A stretch of 42,168 bases of DNA from an uncultured Eubacteriales bacterium (GCA_902465495.1 CABQND010000010.1:1-42168), one strand, 5' to 3'. Positions 1 through 7,637 are shown, numbered from the stretch's first letter. Notes: generated by a model from the letters alone, not told the origin. Numbers and translations are program-made.

Positions 1-68
1 GGAGTTAACAGAAAAAATTAATATTTAAGGATAAAATATATCGTAGTAAGGTAAAAAAGATCGTATGT

Positions 69-104
69 ACATATTTTGCCCTATACGTATCGGGCAAAAT
101 ATGT
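69..104. repeat. 13-bp inverted repeat with 10-base loop
   Basis: The arms at 69-81 and 92-104 are perfect complements and the loop is TATACGTATC. No T-run follows on the plus strand, so it is not a clear terminator. It sits about 45 bases upstream of the -35 box of the next gene and could be the 3' end of an upstream transcript or a protein-binding site. The rest of bases 1-148 is AT-rich and I see no gene in it. Confidence 0.5.
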
Positions 105-148
105 ATACAGAGTCCGGAATAAAAATATTTAGGTTTTTCAAGATGTTA

Positions 149-177
149 TTGACAGGACATAAAATTCGTTGTATAAT
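149..177 (+). promoter_or_regulatory. Sigma-A promoter of SHOCT membrane protein gene
   Basis: A perfect -35 TTGACA (149-154) and a perfect -10 TATAAT (172-177) are separated by 17 bases. This predicts a leader of about 64 bases before the ATG at 248, which has AAGGAGAG just upstream. Confidence 0.85.
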
Positions 178-247
178 TATTTTATAACGAAAAAACATAG
201 CACGCAGCAGGTTTTTTCAAAAAATATTATAATTATAAGGAGAGAAG

Positions 248-1303
248 ATGAAACCAATTACGGTAAAGAGGATTGTCATCGGATCCATTGCACTAGTTAC
301 GGCGATATTTGCGCTGTTGAGCCTTTGTTTTGCGGTTATCGAAATGGACATGTCGGCCGCGATGGGTACGGTCGGCAGTTCTATTGCGGGACAACTTGGC
401 ATACCGTTATCGGCGGGGAGTGAAAACGGCTTCGATCTTTTGGACGGCAAGAGCGGAATACTTGCGGCGATGGAAACGCTCAATTTGATGGTTGCACAAT
501 TGCAGGCGGATCCCAATGTCACTGTTACGTATGCGACGTACGAATGGCTCGGAGTACTTTCGCAAGTGTTCAACATTCTCATTCTCGTAGTATCGATATT
601 GGCGATCGTGAGTGTGTTCCTATGGTTTTTTTTCTGCAAGAGCAACAAACTGATCAATTCCGTTGCGATCGTGAGCGTGATTGCGGCAGTGCTGTATCTG
701 GTAGAGGGAATTGTATTCAATTCAGTGATGCAGAATGATATTAACAAAGCGTTCGGCGAATTGTTCAAAGATACAGAGTTGGGCACGATGATTTCTGGGG
801 TAGAAATTGGCTGTTTCAGCACAAAAGCGTTTTTACCGATCATTTTTGTCGGTATTTTGGCGATCGGCTTTTTGGTAACGTCAATTGTGCTCAAAGAGAG
901 AGAGGCGGGAGCGGCAGAATACGGTGAAGCAGCACCGATGAACGGTGTTCCTGTGGGGCAGCCCATTCGCCGTGTTTCCGGCAAGGAATGGAAAGGTGCT
1001 CCGCAAGGCTATTCTGCGGCAGGGACAGCCAATACGGATAATGTGTTTTCTCTGTTGGGCAAACTGAAAGAGGCGTTCGATAACGGAATTTTGACGCAAG
1101 AAGAGTTTGAAGAGCAGAAAATTATGCTGTTATCGTCCACGAAGTTTGATTATTTGCGAAACATATGGAATATGCAGTTGCGCGGTGTAATCAGCGAAGA
1201 GGAATATTCGATGCAGAAAGCGGTGCTGTTTAAGCAGATCACGGCAAAGACGCAACAGATGGCGGGTCCTGTAAAAGAGGCAGAGCCGAAGGTCGGGGAA
1301 TAA
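248..1303 (+). CDS. Membrane protein with C-terminal SHOCT-like domain
   Basis: This 351-residue protein has about four hydrophobic segments: roughly residues 5-30, 100-125, 133-155 and 195-215. A cytosolic tail of about 130 residues follows. At about residues 265-300 the tail carries the pattern LGKLKEAFDNGILTQEEFEE, which is typical of the SHOCT (short C-terminal) domain, an oligomerisation helix pair. A second, weaker copy of the same motif follows at about 310-335 (GVISEEEYSMQKA). SHOCT-tailed membrane proteins are widespread and mostly uncharacterised, so no substrate or enzymatic role can be given. The start is fixed by AAGGAGAG at 237-244. The gene stands alone behind its own consensus promoter and is followed by hairpins. 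Confidence 0.75.
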   Translation: MKPITVKRIVIGSIALVTAIFALLSLCFAVIEMDMSAAMGTVGSSIAGQLGIPLSAGSENGFDLLDGKSGILAAMETLNLMVAQLQADPNVTVTYATYEWLGVLSQVFNILILVVSILAIVSVFLWFFFCKSNKLINSVAIVSVIAAVLYLVEGIVFNSVMQNDINKAFGELFKDTELGTMISGVEIGCFSTKAFLPIIFVGILAIGFLVTSIVLKEREAGAAEYGEAAPMNGVPVGQPIRRVSGKEWKGAPQGYSAAGTANTDNVFSLLGKLKEAFDNGILTQEEFEEQKIMLLSSTKFDYLRNIWNMQLRGVISEEEYSMQKAVLFKQITAKTQQMAGPVKEAEPKVGE

Positions 1304-1313
1304 TAAAAATACG

Positions 1314-1339
1314 CGGACGCCGCAATCTTGCGGCGTCCG
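1314..1339 (+). terminator. GC-rich hairpin after the SHOCT gene
   Basis: The arms 1314-1325 and 1328-1339 are perfectly complementary (CGGACGCCGCAA and its complement). No U-tract follows, so it may act as an RNA end-protecting hairpin, with the stronger hairpin at 1442-1472 as the actual stop. Confidence 0.45.
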
Positions 1340-1441
1340 TAGTCGTTGTGCAAAAAAGGCAGGGCCAAAAGGAAGAAACAAAATAAATTAAAGTTGCACG
1401 GTACAGCCGGATAGCTACGGACAGCTTTGCAAGAGAGACAA

Positions 1442-1472
1442 AAAACAGCCTGACAAAAAGTCTGGCTGTTTT
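1442..1472. terminator. Bidirectional intrinsic terminator between convergent genes
   Basis: The outer arms 1442-1450 (AAAACAGCC) and 1464-1472 (GGCTGTTTT) pair, and an inner GAC/GTC pair encloses an A-rich loop. On the minus strand the stem runs directly into TTTTTT, a good stop for the cation-efflux gene ending at 1499. On the plus strand it also ends in TTTT. Confidence 0.75.
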
Positions 1473-1498
1473 CATAGAGAAGAAATGTTGTTTTCTGA

Positions 1499-2683
1499 TC
1501 AGTCAATATTTTGTCGTTCAATGGTTGTGACTGCGTCGTAATTTCCGTTTAAAAGGAGCACTTGTTCGCGAATACGCGAGGCGATCTCGGCGTCGCTCAG
1601 TTTGCATTCAAAGGGGACGGCGACGTCAAAGACGAGATTTTTATGTGTTTCGCCGCCGACTAAGCGGAAATCATGCATGCGGAGGGTCTCATCAACATCT
1701 TTGACGATGCGTACGACTTCTTCGCGCAGGCGGTTGAGTTCGGGATCGTCGTAGACGAGCGGGTCGATATGTACGGTCAGCGCAACATCCGTATTTTCCG
1801 AAAAATTCTTTTCGATGCGGTCCGCGAGGTCATGCGCGGCGGTCAGGCCCATACCGGAATCCACTTCGACGTGTACAGTCGCGTACAGTTTGTTTTGTCC
1901 GTAATTGTGAACGGTGAGATCATGCAAGCCGCGTACCTCGTCAAACGAAAGTACGCGCGTCTGGATTGCGTGTACGGTTTCGGGATCGGGGGCTTTTCCG
2001 AGCAAACCGGAAACAGTTTCTTTCAGGATGGAAAGTCCTGTGAAAGCGATAAAGAGCGCGACGACGATACCGAGATAGGCGTCCGTTTCCAGATGCGTAA
2101 AGCGAGAGATGAGAGCGGAGATGAGTACGGCGGCAGTTGCGATCACGTCGGAAATGCTGTCTGCGGCGGTTGCTTTGAGAGTTTCGGAAGAAAGCGCTTT
2201 GCCAAGACTGCGATTAAAAAAGAACATGAACAATTTCACGAGCACGGACGCGATGAGAACGCCGATGAGGATCCAGGAAAAATCGGTATCGGAGGGAGAA
2301 AAGATTTTTTCCACCGATTGAACGACGAGCTCGACCGCGACGACGAGGATGATGACGGCGATCAGAAGAGATGCAACCGATTCTGCACGGCGATGCCCGA
2401 AAGGATGTTCTTTGTCGGCGGGTTTTTCGCTCATTTTAAAGCCGATGACGGACACGACGTTGCTTCCGCAGTCGGTGAGGTTGTTGAGACCGTCGGCGGT
2501 GACGGAGATCGCTCCGGAAATGGCTCCGACGGCAATTTTCCCCGCGGCGAGCAAAGTATTGAGCACGATACCCAAGATCCCCGCGTTGCGCCCGCACTTT
2601 GCGCGGACGGCGGGATCGGCGGGATCGTCTGACTTTTTAATAAACATATTTGCAAGAAATGGCATAGACGTATACGGATTCAA
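1499..2683 (-). CDS. Cation diffusion facilitator (CDF) family transporter
   Basis: This 394-residue protein has the layout of a CDF secondary transporter, which exports divalent metals such as Zn, Mn or Fe in exchange for protons. The N-terminal half carries about six membrane helices. The metal-site motif in TM2 is seen as ADGLNNLTD. The linker HPFGHRRAES is the family hallmark, and the TM5 motif is AADSISDVIAT. The C-terminal part (about residues 215-300) is the cytoplasmic ferredoxin-like domain, and an extra segment of roughly 90 residues follows it. The preferred start is a TTG with GGAGG four bases upstream; the next ATG is six codons inside. The substrate cannot be told from the sequence. 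It is convergent with the SHOCT gene and lies downstream of the HNH gene on the same strand. Confidence 0.9.
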   Translation of the reverse strand: MNPYTSMPFLANMFIKKSDDPADPAVRAKCGRNAGILGIVLNTLLAAGKIAVGAISGAISVTADGLNNLTDCGSNVVSVIGFKMSEKPADKEHPFGHRRAESVASLLIAVIILVVAVELVVQSVEKIFSPSDTDFSWILIGVLIASVLVKLFMFFFNRSLGKALSSETLKATAADSISDVIATAAVLISALISRFTHLETDAYLGIVVALFIAFTGLSILKETVSGLLGKAPDPETVHAIQTRVLSFDEVRGLHDLTVHNYGQNKLYATVHVEVDSGMGLTAAHDLADRIEKNFSENTDVALTVHIDPLVYDDPELNRLREEVVRIVKDVDETLRMHDFRLVGGETHKNLVFDVAVPFECKLSDAEIASRIREQVLLLNGNYDAVTTIERQNID

Positions 2684-2708
2684 CCGTCCTCCAAAAAATC
2701 TTTGCGTA

Positions 2709-2728
2709 AAAAGTTCCGATATACGGAA
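2709..2728 (-). terminator. Weak hairpin with T-run after the HNH gene
   Basis: An inverted repeat TTCCG/CGGAA (2714-2718 and 2724-2728) is followed on the minus strand by CTTTTT. It lies between the HNH gene and the CDF gene, so it could reduce read-through. Confidence 0.4.
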
Positions 2729-2738
2729 AGGAACGTAT

Positions 2739-3200
2739 TCAGAACAGTTCTTTGAGCCGGGAAATATCGGTCACCCATTCGTGTCGGCTGCGTTCGGCAT
2801 GGATGCGGTTGGCTTCGCCCAAGGCGGCGTGGTAATCGCTCTGGGAACAGCCGTTCACTTTCATAAAGTGTGCTTGTGCGCGCGGCTCATTGCCGAGCAG
2901 GGAAGTTCGGCCGATGTGGACAACTTCATGGCAAGCCGGGCAAAGTGCGACGATATCTTCCAGCTTTTGCACATGTGTTTTGTCGTCATAACTCCAAACT
3001 TCGTGCGCTTCCAGTCTGCCCGCTTTGCCGCAGACACTGCATTGACCGCCTGCGCGGGCATACGCTGCTTTGCGCAAACGGTCCCAGACTTCTTTGGGCA
3101 GGGCGCTGCGCAGGTTTGTGTACCAGCATCCGTCGGGCACAAGCTGGAAATTCAGTTTATACGATTTTTTCTCGGTGTGCATATTCTTATCCGCGTTCAT
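2739..3200 (-). CDS. HNH-type zinc-finger nuclease-like protein
   Basis: This 153-residue protein has a treble-clef HNH fold. CSVCG and CPACH supply four likely zinc cysteines. LEAHEVWSYDD supplies the first histidine, and CHEVVHIGRT the last histidine region. The N-terminal part (LNFQLVPDGCWYTNLRS) is conserved in a chromosomal HNH family of unknown function. I chose the ATG at 3200. A longer reading from a TTG at 3251 would overlap the -10 box of the gene's own promoter and is rejected. An ATG at 3182 with a GGATAAG-like site is an alternative. No recombinase, toxin or phage gene is next to it, so a role in mobility is not supported. It diverges from the HEPN/CBS-like gene. Confidence 0.75.
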   Translation of the reverse strand: MNADKNMHTEKKSYKLNFQLVPDGCWYTNLRSALPKEVWDRLRKAAYARAGGQCSVCGKAGRLEAHEVWSYDDKTHVQKLEDIVALCPACHEVVHIGRTSLLGNEPRAQAHFMKVNGCSQSDYHAALGEANRIHAERSRHEWVTDISRLKELF

Positions 3201-3239
3201 ATAATACAGTAAAGGGTGCCTTTCCGTACTTTGTTTTCT

Positions 3240-3268
3240 ATTATAGCACAATTACCGGCAATACGCAA
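3240..3268 (-). promoter_or_regulatory. Extended -10 promoter of the HNH gene
   Basis: Read on the minus strand, -35 TTGCGT (3263-3268), a 17-base spacer and TGC-TATAAT (-10 at 3240-3245) form an extended -10 promoter. It excludes the upstream TTG start of the HNH gene. Confidence 0.7.
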
Positions 3269-3305
3269 GAAGAAAAAAAATATACAGTATTTTGCGGACA
3301 GGGTA

Positions 3306-3334
3306 TTGAACAACACATTCTTTTGTGTTATAAT
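3306..3334 (+). promoter_or_regulatory. Extended -10 promoter of the HEPN/CBS-like gene
   Basis: TTGAAC (3306-3311), 17 bases, then TATAAT (3329-3334) preceded by TGT. The expected transcript start falls almost on the AAGGAGG ribosome site at 3341-3347, so the leader would be unusually short (about 10-16 bases). Confidence 0.75.
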
Positions 3335-3351
3335 GCAGGCAAGGAGGGAAA

Positions 3352-4092
3352 ATGCCAATGGACTACGACAATGCGGCCCGATTCTTAAAAAGTTATAACA
3401 GGATCGAGAGCCAGCTGAAGGCGCTGTACAACGAGCGCCCGACGCAAAACTTCACCGATCTCGTAAAGCGTTGTACCGATCGCAACATCACGGTACGCCG
3501 ATACGAGAATGAACTGGTCGATTACGGCAAACTGCGCAACGCGATCGTGCATCGCGCCGTGGGCGGGGAGTTGTTCATCGCCAATCCTTGCGACGAGGTC
3601 GTGAGTAACATCGAATACATCGAACGCCAGCTGTGCAATCCGCCCAAAGTGACCGACGTATTCAAGAACAAAAAATTTTCGGTAGTATTTGCCGATAAAC
3701 CGCTGCTCGAAGCGGTGAAAGTCTTTGCCGGCACTGAAAAGAAATCCCTTGTCGTGTATGATCACGGGACGATGAAAGGCGTCATCAATTCCTATTATTT
3801 ATATGCAAAGATCGCGGAATGCGCCGAACAGGGCGGCGATGTGACAGCCTTTCTCACCAAAACCAATTGCGGCGAGGTCGTGGACGAGAAACTTCTTGAA
3901 AAATATCAGATGCTGGACAACAAAGCCACGGTATTTGATGTTTTTGAAGCTTTTGAAGATCGGAAAGACCTTTACGCCGTTATAGTGACCGAAAACGGGG
4001 TCGTCGGTGAAAAGGTGATCGCAATGCTGACCCCGTCCGATTTTCCTGTGATCAATCGCTACCTTGAAAATTTCAATGCAAAAACTTTTTGA
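3352..4092 (+). CDS. Uncharacterised protein with HEPN-like and CBS-like regions
   Basis: I do not recognise this 246-residue protein by name. Its first about 75 residues are helical and contain LRNAIVHR, an R-N-x3-H arrangement that is the catalytic signature of HEPN RNases. The preceding helices (NRIESQLKALYN, VKRCTDRN) fit an all-helical HEPN fold. Residues of about 100-240 read like a pair of CBS-type segments (TDVFKNKKFSVVFADKPLLEAVKVF; ATVFDVFEAFEDRKDLYAVIV), which usually bind adenine nucleotides. It may therefore be a nucleotide-sensing RNA-binding or RNA-cutting protein, which is inference. AAGGAGG at 3341-3347 serves the ATG at 3352; an ATG two codons later is also possible. It is monocistronic with its own promoter. 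Confidence 0.65.
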   Translation: MPMDYDNAARFLKSYNRIESQLKALYNERPTQNFTDLVKRCTDRNITVRRYENELVDYGKLRNAIVHRAVGGELFIANPCDEVVSNIEYIERQLCNPPKVTDVFKNKKFSVVFADKPLLEAVKVFAGTEKKSLVVYDHGTMKGVINSYYLYAKIAECAEQGGDVTAFLTKTNCGEVVDEKLLEKYQMLDNKATVFDVFEAFEDRKDLYAVIVTENGVVGEKVIAMLTPSDFPVINRYLENFNAKTF

Positions 4093-4210
4093 AAGTGCAA
4101 CAACATTTGGCGTAGTTTTTTCTGCGGTATACAAGATGTAGCGATGTAACAATATTTCGTAAAAACTGATGCGTAGCAACAAAAAATTTTAAAAATTTTC
4201 AAAAAAGGTA

Positions 4211-4238
4211 TTGACAAACGCAAAAAATATGATATAAT
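4211..4238 (+). promoter_or_regulatory. Sigma-A promoter of the putative large non-coding RNA
   Basis: A perfect -35 TTGACA (4211-4216), a 16-base spacer and a perfect -10 TATAAT (4233-4238). No usable ribosome site with an ORF follows for nearly 950 bases, so the product is most likely RNA. Confidence 0.8.
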
Positions 4239-4855
4239 AAAACTACAAACAACGGAACTCTCCAATCGAAAGGGGTGGATCGGACAAAAGAACGGAAGCT
4301 TTTTTGAACGGACGGAAGAGAAGTTTTGAAGGCGAAGAAATGAGGGCGTAAGACCAAATCTGCGCAGGGTTTTTCGGGAAAGCTGAGAAACTGGGTCGAG
4401 CGAAGCAGTTTGTGAGCCGGAGAAACAGATCGGAAGAAAGGGAAAAGGAACGGACGGGGCGTTGCCCGATAAATCGGAACCTGTCATTCTGCAGACGGCT
4501 GAAAACTGTAAAGTACTTCGGTCGGGCAGGAGAAGATTATACCGAAAGAAAGCAGGGTACGTTGCGGGGTGGTTTTTACTTGGCAAAACTCCGAAAACGC
4601 TATGGCGTTTTAAGCCGTGAAAGAGAAACAATCTTTGTGCAATGCAAAGCGTAAGCACAAAAATCGGAATTGTGACTATGAACGGTTTCAGAGTTGATGA
4701 GGGGAGAAAATGACGGAACGGTAAAGGGAAAGAAAGATTCCGGGAATCGTATTTTAACCGACAAGTTGTCAAGAAGGTTAAAGAGGGTAAGTAACGGTTC
4801 GTGGGCGGAATACTTTTCAGAATACCCGTTTACGAATGTAAAAATCACAAAGACG

Positions 4856-4881
4856 GGCGGCGCTCGGGATCGAGCGCCGCC
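4856..4881 (+). terminator. GC-rich 11-bp hairpin near the RNA 3' end
   Basis: The arms 4856-4866 and 4871-4881 pair perfectly around a GGAT loop. TTACTTTCC follows, a poor U-tract. It may be the last structural stem of the RNA or a first, weak terminator. Confidence 0.55.
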
Positions 4882-4926
4882 TTACTTTCCCGAAAGCGAA
4901 GGAGGGAAATCCATAGCAAATCGGCT

Positions 4927-4958
4927 AAAAAAGGAACGCATAACGCGTTCCTTTTTTT
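4927..4958 (+). terminator. Strong intrinsic terminator of the putative RNA
   Basis: The arms 4927-4939 and 4945-4957 pair perfectly around a five-base loop, and the right arm ends in seven Ts. It also isolates the downstream ABC transporter genes. Confidence 0.85.
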
Positions 4959-5123
4959 ATTGTATTCGCTTTCGGCGTTTTGTTACAAAATTGACGCATT
5001 CATTGCATGGCGTATGCTTTGCGTGGGCGGGAATCGTGGGCTTGGTTTGTAATAAACTGTTTTGGTTACTTTGCGCAGTGAAAAAAAATGGCAAAATATT
5101 ACAAAGTTTTTTATGAAATATGC

Positions 5124-5151
5124 TTGCGTTTTATGATAGTTTTGGTAGAAT
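5124..5151 (+). promoter_or_regulatory. Likely promoter of the ABC-2 exporter operon
   Basis: TTGCGT (5124-5129), a 16-base spacer and TAGAAT (5146-5151) lie 35 bases upstream of the ATG at 5186. Both boxes deviate from consensus. Confidence 0.5.
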
Positions 5152-5185
5152 AGTAAATAAGGTTTCCAAAGCGAGAGGAGGGAAT

Positions 5186-6118
5186 ATGGCGCAAACGGAA
5201 AACATTATTGAAGTCGAAGGATTGGAAAAGGCGTACGGTACGGTGCGGGCGGTGCAAGGGATCTCGTTTGCGGTGGAGCGCGGAAGCCTGTTTTCGTTTT
5301 TGGGAGTAAACGGAGCAGGGAAGAGTACGACGATCAATATTTTGTGTTCAATTTTGCATAAGGACGCGGGGAATGTTCGCGTTTGCGGTTTTGATTTAGA
5401 TAAAGACGCACAAAAAATCAAGTCGCGCGTGGGAGTTGTGTTTCAAACGACGGTGTTGGACGAGCTTTTGACGGTGCGCGACAATCTGACAATACGTGCG
5501 AGTTATTACGGGCTTCGCGGAAAGAAATGGCGGGAGCGGTTAAATGAATTGACGGAACTGCTCGATTTAGAGGAGATCTTGCCGCGGCCGTTCGGAAAAT
5601 TGTCGGGCGGGCAAAAGCGGCGGGCGGATATTGCGCGCGGGCTGATCAATCGTCCCGAGCTTTTGGTGCTGGACGAGCCGACGACGGGGCTGGATCCGCA
5701 GACGCGGCGGATGGTATGGAAGACCGTGCAGAAATTGAGAAGCGAACAGAATATGACGGTATTTTTAACGACGCATTACATGGAAGAGGCGGACGGATCG
5801 GATCGTGTGGTGATTTTGGACGGCGGAAAAATCGTTGCAAACGATTCGCCCGTGCAATTGAAAAATGAATATTCGCGCAATTATCTGTATTTATACGGCG
5901 ACGCAGGCTTTTTATCGGAGGCGCTTACAAAGAGGGGGGAAAACTTTGAAGAAACGGCGGGCGGCGTACGGCTGATGATGCAAAGTGCGGAAAACGCGCG
6001 GGATTTTCTCGGAAAATATCCGGAACTATGCAAAGATTTTGAATTTATGAAAGGGGACATGGACGACGTGTTTTTGGCAGTCACGGGCAAAAAGCTGATG
6101 TCGGGAGGTGTATTATGA
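5186..6118 (+). CDS. ABC transporter ATP-binding protein (DrrA/ABC-2 type)
   Basis: This 310-residue nucleotide-binding subunit powers the membrane partner encoded right after it. Visible motifs, in order, are Walker A (GVNGAGKST), the Q-loop region (VVFQTTVLDELLTV), the signature LSGGQKRR, Walker B with D-loop (LLVLDEPTTGLD) and the H-loop (LTTHYMEEAD). About 90 C-terminal residues form the regulatory tail typical of DrrA-like subunits. The ATG at 5186 is chosen because GAGAGGAGGG sits 3 bases upstream; a longer reading from 5120 has no ribosome site and runs through the promoter. The stop overlaps the permease start by four bases. Known relatives export drugs, antibiotics or lipids; the substrate here is unknown. 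Confidence 0.9.
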   Translation: MAQTENIIEVEGLEKAYGTVRAVQGISFAVERGSLFSFLGVNGAGKSTTINILCSILHKDAGNVRVCGFDLDKDAQKIKSRVGVVFQTTVLDELLTVRDNLTIRASYYGLRGKKWRERLNELTELLDLEEILPRPFGKLSGGQKRRADIARGLINRPELLVLDEPTTGLDPQTRRMVWKTVQKLRSEQNMTVFLTTHYMEEADGSDRVVILDGGKIVANDSPVQLKNEYSRNYLYLYGDAGFLSEALTKRGENFEETAGGVRLMMQSAENARDFLGKYPELCKDFEFMKGDMDDVFLAVTGKKLMSGGVL

Positions 6119-7077
6119 TGTACATGTTGATGCAGCAGACCCGTCGCAATTTAAAAATATTTTTGAAAGATAAAGCCAATATTTTCTTTTCGCTTTTGTC
6201 GCCTCTGATCGTGCTTGCGTTGTATGTGCTGTTTCTGGGAAGAACGCAGACGGACAGCATGATGGAAGCCCTCACACAGATGGGGCTCGCGAGCGCCGCA
6301 TCGGAAAAGGCGGTTCAGGCTTTTTGCGACAGCTGGATGCTGGTAGGGTGCCTTTCTTGCGCGTGTGTGACGGTCCCGATGTGTGCCTGCGGCAGTATTA
6401 TACAGGATAAAAAGCGCGGGATCGCCGCGGATCTTCTTGCTTCGCCCATACCAAAATGGATGCCTTCGGCGGCATATTTTTTGTCTGTATTGGCGGCGGG
6501 ACTGGCAATTGCGGGTGCCGTGCTCGTGATCGGTTTTGTGTGGCTGGCGGCGAGCGGCAGCTGGTATCTTTCCTTTATAGATGTATTGGGCTGTATCGGT
6601 GTACTGATACTTTCCGTACTTTCCTCATCGACGTTGCTGATTCTTGTCGTGTCCTTTCTTCGTTCGGAAGGCGCTTTTACAGGCTTGAACGTGATCGTCG
6701 GCACGGTCATCGGTTTTTTTATCGGAGCGTATATGCCGATCACATTCTTTCCGAAAGGCATTCAGTATTTTACGTTGTTTATTCCGGGAAGTTATTCGGC
6801 GGGTCTGTTTCGCAATTTCGGAATGGGCGGTGCTTTGGACAATATTTCGAGCAACGTTTCCCGAGAGTTTGCAGACGCTCTTGCGAAAGATTTTTCTTTT
6901 ACGTTTGACCTTTTCGGAACAGAAATCCAACCGATCGCCATGGCACTCATTCTTGCCGCAACGGTGGTTGTGTTCGGGGCATTGAATTTGGTTGCGATTT
7001 TTGTGCGTACGCGGCGTATTAAGGAAAAAAGACATTGCGGCGGCGGATCTGCTCATACAGAAACTTCCAAAAAGTAA
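6115..7077 (+). CDS. ABC-2 type permease
   Basis: This 320-residue integral membrane protein has the ABC-2 layout. There is one N-terminal helix after a short cytosolic lead (about residues 22-42), an extracytosolic loop of about 45 residues, then a cluster of helices (about 72-98, 117-145, 152-180, 188-215) and a last helix near residue 280. It is the channel partner of the preceding ATPase: the genes overlap by four bases and a GGGAGGTG ribosome site lies inside the ATPase gene. The basic tail ends the protein. Substrate unknown. No two-component or regulator gene is adjacent to hint at antibiotic export. Confidence 0.85.
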   Translation: MMYMLMQQTRRNLKIFLKDKANIFFSLLSPLIVLALYVLFLGRTQTDSMMEALTQMGLASAASEKAVQAFCDSWMLVGCLSCACVTVPMCACGSIIQDKKRGIAADLLASPIPKWMPSAAYFLSVLAAGLAIAGAVLVIGFVWLAASGSWYLSFIDVLGCIGVLILSVLSSSTLLILVVSFLRSEGAFTGLNVIVGTVIGFFIGAYMPITFFPKGIQYFTLFIPGSYSAGLFRNFGMGGALDNISSNVSREFADALAKDFSFTFDLFGTEIQPIAMALILAATVVVFGALNLVAIFVRTRRIKEKRHCGGGSAHTETSKK

Positions 7078-7125
7078 TAAAATTGTAACAAAAATAAGAA
7101 GGTAAAAAAAGGTACAAAAAAACCC

Positions 7126-7154
7126 TTGACGTTGTTATCAAAAGGTGATTAAAT
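7126..7154 (+). promoter_or_regulatory. Promoter in front of a broken coding remnant
   Basis: TTGACG (7126-7131), 17 bases, and TTAAAT (7149-7154) preceded by TGA form a good extended -10 promoter. It would transcribe only the start-less remnant at 7173-7406. Confidence 0.6.
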
Positions 7155-7172
7155 ACACTTTGGTTTAAATAA

Positions 7173-7406
7173 CAATCTTTTTGGAAAGATGCGAAAGTCG
7201 GTGACGGCACGACGGCTCTTGCGAGCGAAGGTGCAGCGCTGGGATATCTCGATTTCTCGTTTGCGGCAAATTCGACGAGCACGGTCAAAGACAATGTGTT
7301 CAAGTTCCGTGTTGTATACGACGAAGGCGATGAAGCGATCGTGTACACGGTCGACATCAGCGGCCTGACCCTGCATGCTGAGCAGAAACCTGCGGATGCA
7401 GAATAA
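7173..7406 (+). pseudogene. 5'-truncated coding remnant of a secreted or surface-type protein
   Basis: An open frame of 77 codons with the same codon style as the neighbours ends in TAA at 7404 but has no start codon: the frame is closed by TAA at 7170, and no ATG, GTG or TTG precedes the coherent part. The translation reads smoothly (AKVGDGTTALASEG, LGYLDFSFAANSTSTVKD, VFKFRVVYDEGDEAIVYTVD) and looks like a beta-sandwich C-terminus. The ATG at 7189 lies in another frame and gives an arginine-rich nonsense product. Promoter and terminator remain on either side, so an internal deletion seems to have removed the start. Family not recognised. Confidence 0.55.
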
Positions 7407-7414
7407 TTCCAAAT

Positions 7415-7450
7415 AAAAAACGGGCGCGCCTGACGGCGTGCCCGTTTTTT
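7415..7450 (+). terminator. Intrinsic terminator after the coding remnant
   Basis: An AAAAAACGGGC-type left arm and GCCCGTTTTTT right arm with a TGAC loop make a long hairpin ending in a T-run. It keeps transcription out of cysK. Bases 7451-7540 hold nothing I can name. Confidence 0.8.
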
Positions 7451-7542
7451 ATTGTCTTCGGCTGTTTCAATAAGGGGCGCAAAAAATTTTTGAGGGCGCA
7501 TGTTTCACGTTGAACTCTCTTGGGCAAACCTTTGCGCAGGGG

Positions 7543-7571
7543 TTTACAAATGCACAAAAACGGGGTATAAT
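7543..7571 (+). promoter_or_regulatory. Sigma-A promoter of cysK
   Basis: TTTACA (7543-7548), a 17-base spacer and TATAAT (7566-7571). The leader to the ATG at 7638 is about 60 bases, with GGAGG at 7628-7632. No T-box or SAM-type element is visible in it. Confidence 0.8.
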
Positions 7572-7637
7572 ATTGAAAGAAGCAAAGAATGATTTTGCGG
7601 CCTTGCCGCGTGAAGGCGGCGGGCAACGGAGGCGACA

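Larger units (their letters stand above)
4245..4958 (+). ncRNA. Probable large structured non-coding RNA, family unassigned
   Basis: About 700 bases lie between a consensus promoter and a strong terminator. They are purine-rich and carry no ORF with plausible composition or ribosome site. Short complementary arms appear all along: 4388-4393 with 4406-4411, 4457-4460 with 4464-4467, 4517-4522 with 4541-4546 (approximate), 4594-4600 with 4605-4611, 4634-4640 with 4655-4661, 4753-4759 with 4776-4782, and 4856-4866 with 4871-4881. I looked for and did not find the conserved cores of RNase P, tmRNA, SRP RNA or T-box leaders. Size and style resemble the large ornate bacterial RNAs (OLE, ROOL, GOLLD), but I cannot assign it to one of them. 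The exact ends are inferred from the promoter and terminators. Confidence 0.6.

Noticed and set aside
3200..3251. TTG start at 3251 for the HNH gene
   Set aside because: It overlaps the -10 box TATAAT, so it cannot be in the transcript.
4059..4848. Minus-strand ORFs of 237 and 82 codons
   Set aside because: Phe, Leu and Ser-rich antisense of purine-rich DNA, without start signals.
4412..5116. Small plus-strand ORFs in the candidate RNA region (80 and 140 codons)
   Set aside because: They lack ribosome sites, are rich in Arg, Lys and Gly from purine-rich DNA, and the second one reads across two terminators.
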